The notes beneath the pieces are model-generated. The model had not been told where the DNA came from. It searched no databases and saw nothing but the letters and a program-made list of their open reading frames with translations. This document shows, in pieces, positions 34,438 through 38,760 of a DNA stretch of 38,760 nucleotides. The translations under genes and the position numbers were made by a program. Source of the DNA: Candidatus Methanophagales archaeon (GTDB taxonomy: Archaea > Halobacteriota > Syntropharchaeia > Alkanophagales > Methanospirareceae); contig QENH01000185.1 in assembly GCA_003336485.1 (NCBI GenBank), positions 1 through 38,760 on the forward strand, in the 5' to 3' direction. Position 1 is the first letter of the stretch. Each line of letters starts with the position of its first letter.

Positions 34438-35167
34438 GTGTCTCTTCCAGTACTACGAAATCGTCCGCGTACCGGATGAGGTGGTAGCCTTTTGCCGTTA
34501 TTGCCTGGTCAAAGCGGTGTAAGAAGATATTGGCGAATAGCGGCGAGATTACGCTGCCCTGCGTGATTCCCAGATATTCTTCATGGATGCTCATATTATC
34601 GAAGACGCTTGCATTTAGTAGCGCCTCTATCAGCTTCAGTACCCTAGTATCGGCAACATCTTCGGCAACGAAGCTGATGAGTAAATCATGGTCAATGGAA
34701 TCAAAGAAGTTCTCGATGTCACCATCAAGAACCCACTTATAGCCCTTTTTAATAAGAGCTACGAGCATATCAATTGCGTTTAGCGCTGATCTGCCAGGGC
34801 GGTAAGCGAAACTACAATCAAGGAATTCAGACTCGAAAATCGGTGATAGTACCAAGAGCAGAGCTTGCTGCACTACTTTATCTCTGACCACAGGAATTCC
34901 AATAGACCGCTTAGTGCCATTGCCCTTGTCTTTGTAGATTCGCACTACCGGAAGCGGCTTATAATCGCCGGTCACAAGTAGGTCTCGCAAAGTGTTTAAA
35001 TTATCATCAAGGTTTTGCTCAAATTCGTCCAACGTCATCTGGTCAACTCCGGGACCACCCCTTTTCTCTTTTACTTTATGCCATGCCAACCGGAGGTTCT
35101 GATAACTGCATACCTTTTCCCAGAGCTTTTGATCATTCATCCTGCTCAGTGTGCGATTTTTGCCCAC
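34427..35167 (-). CDS. Group II-intron-like reverse transcriptase, N-terminal part of RT-TPR-primase
   Basis: 246 codons. RT motifs: [33 protein letters not shown], the first catalytic Asp in [36 protein letters not shown], and the YADD box in [13 protein letters not shown]. The ORF ends at TAG just after YADD, but the -1 frame continues directly with the RT thumb and FLG motif. A -1 shift at GGAAAAATAG (34427-34436) would make one ~948-aa protein. The start is GTG 35167 or ATG 35140. RTs of this type copy RNA for spacer acquisition in type III systems. No intron RNA is recognised around it. Confidence 0.87.
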   Translation of the reverse strand: MGKNRTLSRMNDQKLWEKVCSYQNLRLAWHKVKEKRGGPGVDQMTLDEFEQNLDDNLNTLRDLLVTGDYKPLPVVRIYKDKGNGTKRSIGIPVVRDKVVQQALLLVLSPIFESEFLDCSFAYRPGRSALNAIDMLVALIKKGYKWVLDGDIENFFDSIDHDLLISFVAEDVADTRVLKLIEALLNASVFDNMSIHEEYLGITQGSVISPLFANIFLHRFDQAITAKGYHLIRYADDFVVLEETQEK

Positions 35168-35212
35168 AGCCGTTGCCTTATCTCTAATGTAACATTAACT
35201 CCAGAGAACATA

Positions 35213-35371
35213 TCAATAAGCTTTGTCGTGATGAACAAGGCGGTCGAAAATGAGAACCTCCTTTTCTATCTTGAAAAATAGGACAAAATTTCCGATATGA
35301 ACTCGCTTGTAATCACTCATACCACTTCTAAGATTCTTAAAATGATGAATTTGAAAGACATTATAGCCCCA
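35213..35371 (-). pseudogene. RelE-like toxin remnant (C-terminal half)
   Basis: The frame reads FQIHHFKNLRSGMSDYKRVH, then IGNFVLFFKIEKEVLIFDRL, then VHHDKAY and a stop. This matches the C-terminal half of RelE/ParE-type mRNA interferases (HFK.L...KRVH.G..VL.F......HHD..Y). No start codon precedes the conserved part, and the N-terminal ~40 residues are missing. The frame begins inside the end of the antitoxin gene, so a deletion fused the two. Confidence 0.65.
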
Positions 35372-35651
35372 TTAATTCATCCACTTCTTCGATGGTCATT
35401 AGCTTTTTACCGGATTTAGTGGTCTCTTCTACAGATTTAACTACCGCTTCGCATACAGATTCCTTAACCGCTCTATCATCATCAACTGCAATTTCTGTGA
35501 TTTCAGCAACTTTCCTTCTTATTTCAAGCGCTTCTATGTCTTCCATTCTTTCAGAAATGGCTTTTGTTGCTACCGAAGACCAATCAATCCATGATATTTT
35601 AGACATCCGTGCCTTCAATTTTTCTGGTATTTTAACAACTAGGTCTGTCAT
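35361..35651 (-). CDS. Antitoxin-like protein, toxin partner truncated
   Basis: 96 aa from ATG 35651 (AGTGATAGGT upstream). The N-terminus TDLVVKIPEKLKARMSKISW is like ribbon-helix-helix or VapB/RelB-type antitoxins of archaea. The C-terminal acidic helix (LMTIEEVDELMGL) would clamp a toxin. It is followed at once by a RelE remnant. It sits inside the cas gene run, between the CARF and RT genes. Confidence 0.65.
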   Translation of the reverse strand: MTDLVVKIPEKLKARMSKISWIDWSSVATKAISERMEDIEALEIRRKVAEITEIAVDDDRAVKESVCEAVVKSVEETTKSGKKLMTIEEVDELMGL

Positions 35652-35698
35652 ACCTATCACTTATAATTGTATTAACCCGGTCAATATAAAAACATTTG

Positions 35699-35746
35699 CG
35701 TTCAAAAAGAACGTTTTTTTCGTACCAATTTTGCGAAGCAAAATTG
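35699..35746 (-). terminator. Palindromes 3' of the CARF gene
   Basis: A 9-3-9 triloop palindrome CAATTTTGC, GAA, GCAAAATTG (35726-35746) lies 2 bp past the CARF stop. A CGTTC/GAACG stem (35699-35713) adjoins a T7 run. It is likely a terminator or mRNA-end hairpin for the minus strand, and a member of the triloop family. Confidence 0.55.
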
Positions 35747-35748
35747 TT

Positions 35749-37023
35749 TTATTGCAAAATCTCTCGCCCTGGGAGCTGATCCATCTCTAGGTTTAACCCT
35801 ATCTCGTTAGCAGCATCCAATATAATCCCCTCCAATTTATCTTTTACATAGAGATAGTCCTCCTCTACTAGAGGTGTAAGACCATGAGCAGAGATAGAGT
35901 AGTTCCGCCGCTTTATAGCATCAATCATCCTGCCTTTTCTTTCTTCATATTTTTTCCCTACTGGGTCACCCAATTTCAACAGCAGCTCATAATCATCTCG
36001 TAAACCAAGAATTAGCTTATTTCCCCTGACACACCCGCCATACACCTTCTGGAGATCGTCAGGAAGTTGCTCTAATTTCAGATCACTTGAGTTATAGCCA
36101 TACTCTTTTTCCAACCGGACTTGCGCAAAAAGTTCTGTCGCCCGATATAGCCGGGCAATGGCATCGTCATAGCATTCCTGAGCAGCTCTTCGATCCGCAT
36201 TGTTTAATAGGTCAGCAACTTGCTCATAGCCAGTAGCTCTAGCCTGTCCAAGCATCTTTCTTACGTTGATGAGATAGTGCGCGAACAGGGAGCCAAAGGG
36301 CTCAAGTAGTTCCAATGCCTTCTGGTGTTGGAATTTATCCCAGAGGTCAAATGCTTCACATATCGTCCTCAACACTATTAATTTATCTTGTAACGATTTA
36401 TCCAAAGGTTGAAGCAGCATCTCAGAAATGGAACGAGCGACATAGGCGTAGTAGTAGTGGTCTAGTAATCGCCCGATGGATTCTAATTGACTTTGATAAA
36501 ATAGCTGCCATTTATCTATTACCACCGGCACATCCCCCGCCCTTACACGAATCAAATCCACTCGGGGACCGATATTCAAAGAGAGGTCCCACTGCTGTGT
36601 CATAATACCCACCAATGCCATGGCTACTGACATGGTCTTCGTACCTCCGGTATAATTAGCGATTACATGGCAATCCCCGTATTTCGCATTTATCGTTTCT
36701 ACCAAGCTAAGAAGCTTCTGGTAGCTGCCGTTTAAATCGTCCGGGTCACTTATAGTCACTATTTCATACTGGTCTTTCTCCAATCCTGTTTGGAATACAA
36801 TTGCTTTTCCTTTTGGGTCGCCCGGATAATATTCATGTCCACATTCAGGGCACTTACTTTGCCTCTTATCGCCACATGGGTCGCCTGGACTGGCTATGGT
36901 CACTTCACTGCCCTTAGGTCCCGAAGAGCAGAAGAAATAGACAAAATCTGGCTTATAATTCCTTATCGCTTTCACTATGGGTTCCGCAGAACTCCCAACC
37001 GAAAGGACGAGTATCTTTTTCAT
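35749..37023 (-). CDS. CRISPR-associated CARF-HEPN protein, TIGR02710-like
   Basis: 424 aa. The N-terminal CARF Rossmann domain (ILVLSVGSSAEPIVKAI, then NYTGGTKTMSVAMALVG) should bind cyclic oligoadenylate. A Cys-rich insert (CPECGHEYY) looks like a small zinc ribbon. The helical C-terminal half has a HEPN-type R-x6-H (R373-H380 in RNYSISAH), suggesting a Csm6-like RNase switched on by the ligand. The start overlaps cas6 by 4 bp (ATGA). The cyclase that would make the ligand, Cas10, is not in the window. Confidence 0.85.
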   Translation of the reverse strand: MKKILVLSVGSSAEPIVKAIRNYKPDFVYFFCSSGPKGSEVTIASPGDPCGDKRQSKCPECGHEYYPGDPKGKAIVFQTGLEKDQYEIVTISDPDDLNGSYQKLLSLVETINAKYGDCHVIANYTGGTKTMSVAMALVGIMTQQWDLSLNIGPRVDLIRVRAGDVPVVIDKWQLFYQSQLESIGRLLDHYYYAYVARSISEMLLQPLDKSLQDKLIVLRTICEAFDLWDKFQHQKALELLEPFGSLFAHYLINVRKMLGQARATGYEQVADLLNNADRRAAQECYDDAIARLYRATELFAQVRLEKEYGYNSSDLKLEQLPDDLQKVYGGCVRGNKLILGLRDDYELLLKLGDPVGKKYEERKGRMIDAIKRRNYSISAHGLTPLVEEDYLYVKDKLEGIILDAANEIGLNLEMDQLPGREILQ

Positions 37024-37934
37024 ATTATTTCATATTTCCCCATTCCATAAACAGTTCCTTTGCCGACATGCAGGTATTCGCCCAGTTTTATGACTGGTAG
37101 GAACTCAGCTAAATCACCTTCAAAGGTTATATCGCCCAAGAACCCGCCCATTTTTAGCTTCTTCGCCTGTCGCTGCGAGTAGCGTTCCCAATCATGCCAC
37201 TGCAAATCAGAACGTACGGTTTTGACACGCTCATGTGCCCTCTTGAGTAGTTCTTTCCAGTTTAGGTCCCATTTCTCTTCACAGTGAACCTCTACGAGCC
37301 ACGATAGCCGTCTCAATAGATTTCGCATCAGGAGCTCGAAATCTAGATCCTTGATAAGTTTGCCATGGTATTTTATCCTCGTGGGGGTGAAAAACCTTAA
37401 AGTGATCCGGTGGTAATTGAGAGGTGATATATCCCGGAGCAGTTGAGCGAAATCAATCACCTGGGTGTCGTCTCTAATGTGTGATTTACCATCGTAGATA
37501 ACTGCTTCATTTGTACTAACCACCTTCTCAAGCTTATAAATACCCCTGTTTCTCCCTAAGCCTATTCGACCCAGCTCTTCAAATGCGAAGATGAAATAGG
37601 GGATATAGTCTATAGCACGACAAACGAGGATGAGCTGGAAGGATAATGTATCATCTGTCCCATAGCGTTGCCGTTCTTCTAATGGCGGCTCGATAACGAA
37701 CGGGTGAGGTACTTGTGTGTTTCGCGCTTCTGTCTCTGGAATAGCGGTTTCGAAAACGTATGAATAGACGCATTTGTGCTGTAATTTGCATTTCGCACAT
37801 TCGCCGTCTCTATCTACACACACTGCCCGTTTGAAGGCGTGGCCAAAGCCGCCGCGGAAGGTGGAGCCTTTGTAAGTCGGGAGGATAAGCTCACTCCTGG
37901 GTATTATATCGAATCGGTATTTAGCCAGTTTCAT
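37020..37934 (-). CDS. cas6: Pre-crRNA processing endoribonuclease Cas6
   Basis: 304 aa from ATG 37934, preceded by AAAAGGACA; the longer frame from 37988 lacks signals. It is a RAMP protein with two ferredoxin-like halves. STFRGGFGHAFKRAVC and a Cys cluster (CAKCKLQHKC, with one Cys upstream) lie in the N-terminal half. The glycine-rich loop GEYLHVGKGTVYGMGKYEI near the C-terminus is the Cas6 signature. It cuts repeats to release crRNAs. It is the first gene of the minus-strand cas run. Confidence 0.92.
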   Translation of the reverse strand: MKLAKYRFDIIPRSELILPTYKGSTFRGGFGHAFKRAVCVDRDGECAKCKLQHKCVYSYVFETAIPETEARNTQVPHPFVIEPPLEERQRYGTDDTLSFQLILVCRAIDYIPYFIFAFEELGRIGLGRNRGIYKLEKVVSTNEAVIYDGKSHIRDDTQVIDFAQLLRDISPLNYHRITLRFFTPTRIKYHGKLIKDLDFELLMRNLLRRLSWLVEVHCEEKWDLNWKELLKRAHERVKTVRSDLQWHDWERYSQRQAKKLKMGGFLGDITFEGDLAEFLPVIKLGEYLHVGKGTVYGMGKYEII

Positions 37935-38002
37935 TGTCCTTTTTATCTCCGTTTCAAATCGATTTTTTGCATCGCCTACAAACCTCAAAATAATAACTGC
38001 CT

Positions 38003-38012
38003 ATAATAAAGA
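38003..38012 (-). promoter_or_regulatory. Putative TATA of the cas6-led operon
   Basis: The minus strand reads TTTATTATAGG about 75 bp upstream of ATG 37934, giving a leader of about 45-50 nt. A second AT-rich candidate lies at 38042-38053. Confidence 0.35.
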
Positions 38013-38076
38013 AGATGCTTATGTTTTTTATTCTCGGTCTAAAAATAAATTTGGGGCTGATTTTTTTTTAAATGCT

Positions 38077-38256
38077 ATGAGTATCGCTAAAGGAGAAGCA
38101 AAGAAGCTCATTGACCGATTGCCTAACCATGCAACTTGGGATGACATCATGTATGAACTGTATCTTAAGAAGAAGTTAGCAGTTGCGTTGAAAGCTGCTG
38201 ATGAGGGGCATGTTATCTCTCGTAATGAAGTTAAAACGAGTCTTCTTTCTCTATGA
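38077..38256 (+). CDS. Orphan RelB-like antitoxin (59 aa)
   Basis: 59 aa: AKKLIDRLPNHATWDDIMYE, then LYLKKKLAVALKAADEGHVI. The ATWDDIMYE..L..K...GLK.A.EG pattern is that of small archaeal and bacterial antitoxins paired with RelE toxins. No toxin follows; the next ~250 bp are non-coding. It is divergent from cas6. A second antitoxin with a ruined toxin lies at 35361. Confidence 0.7.
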   Translation: MSIAKGEAKKLIDRLPNHATWDDIMYELYLKKKLAVALKAADEGHVISRNEVKTSLLSL

Positions 38257-38384
38257 AGCTTGAGTGAATTTTAATTCTTACTGTTATACACGGCGCTCGA
38301 GATTTATTAGCTCGGAGAATACGTAAGCCCTGGGAGGTCATATAAGTCGACATATCTCTGCTACATGTAAAAACCTTCTTTCTA

Positions 38385-38506
38385 ATTAATGAATCTTCAC
38401 CAACAACCTTTCTTTCATAAAGAAAGCTTGATCAAAGAAACATTTTTTTGCTGCGCAAAAACCTTGTAATTGTTTTTGGATTAAACCTTTTTCTAAAAGG
38501 TTTGAT
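38385..38506. other. Conserved flank of CRISPR array 2
   Basis: Homologous to 29969-30133. It has triloop palindromes at 38408-38426 (8-3-8), 38445-38461 (7-3-7) and 38483-38503 (9-3-9), ending 3 bp before the repeat. The 12-bp palindrome of array 1 is absent, with the neighbouring bases joined, as if precisely deleted or never gained. Confidence 0.75.
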
Positions 38507-38760
38507 GTTTCAATCCCCTATTAGTCGGGTCTTACTTTTACACTCGGAAGAATGACCTATGGAATAGATCATAAAGGCAGAAGTTTCAATCCCCTATTAG
38601 TCGGGTCTTACTTTTACACTTCGGCTGACACCGCCCATATTAGAAATAAACAAAGAGTTTCAATCCCCTATTAGTCGGGTCTTACTTTTACACTTATGTC
38701 TGGATGCGCCGCTTTCTGTGGTGAGAGAAGTGTTGTTTCAATCCCCTATTAGTCGGGTCT
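38507..38760 (-). CRISPR. CRISPR array 2, truncated by window edge
   Basis: Repeats at 38507, 38582 and 38657, and a fourth cut at 38760 (from 38735). Spacers are 38, 38 and 41 bp. The repeat differs from array 1 at a single position (GGGTCTTAC instead of GGGTCTCAC), and this is constant across the three repeats that show it. Same orientation as array 1. The array continues beyond the window. Confidence 0.97.

Noticed and set aside
34427-35167. Group II intron around the RT
   Set aside because: I see no domain V-like RNA hairpin or intron boundaries, and the RT is joined to TPR/primase instead of maturase and endonuclease domains.
35726-35746. Palindromes as IS terminal repeats
   Set aside because: The dyads are single compact units with 3-nt centres, not separated inverted ends, and no transposase is adjacent.

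Overview
The window reads as a chromosomal segment of a methane-metabolising euryarchaeon, most likely an anaerobic methanotroph or a relative (ANME / Syntrophoarchaeia-like; my inference). It carries two genes specific to coenzyme F430 synthesis (cfbD, cfbE). It also carries archaeal house-keeping genes: prefoldin alpha, FtsY, Taw1, the phosphomevalonate dehydratase small subunit, a DUF166 protein and an ACT-domain regulator. TATA-box promoters, several nearly leaderless starts, and secreted proteins rich in N-glycosylation sequons agree with this.

Region by region. 1-8143 is mostly core: a repeat-containing surface protein cut by the left edge, a small membrane/coiled-coil protein, the ACT regulator, a nicotinate phosphoribosyltransferase, an unknown 351-aa gene overlapping ftsY, prefoldin alpha, the AcnX-type small subunit overlapping taw1, and moaB. 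8306-18780 is an accessory island bounded by two direct copies of an OB-fold gene. The left copy is broken by a 190-bp frameshifting deletion and the right copy is intact. Between them lie an overlapping HD-phosphohydrolase/nucleotidyltransferase pair, a lipoprotein, a membrane protein, a sugar-phosphate isomerase, two secreted nuclease genes (one without a start codon) and a small winged-helix regulator beside an operator-like palindrome. Two pairs of short imperfect direct repeats sit around sub-blocks of this island. 18837-28618 returns to core and envelope genes: cfbD, cfbE, a GbsR-like regulator with a B12-binding radical SAM enzyme, two paralogous secreted proteins (one with a chagasin domain), ilvE and DUF166. 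28867-29822 holds decayed mobile-element genes.

30134-38760 is a CRISPR locus: array 1 (7 repeats), then on the minus strand cas6, a TIGR02710-like CARF protein, a toxin-antitoxin remnant, a reverse transcriptase running by a -1 shift into a TPR-primase (AEP with a PriL-C-like Cys set), cas1 and cas2, and array 2 at the right edge. No Cas10, Cmr/Csm, Cascade or Cas3 gene is present. The locus therefore looks like an RT plus primase adaptation module with crRNA processing and a CARF effector but no interference complex in view. This is the most striking system here. The left flanks of both arrays share a set of near-perfect palindromes with 3-nt loops, and related palindromes recur elsewhere in the window.
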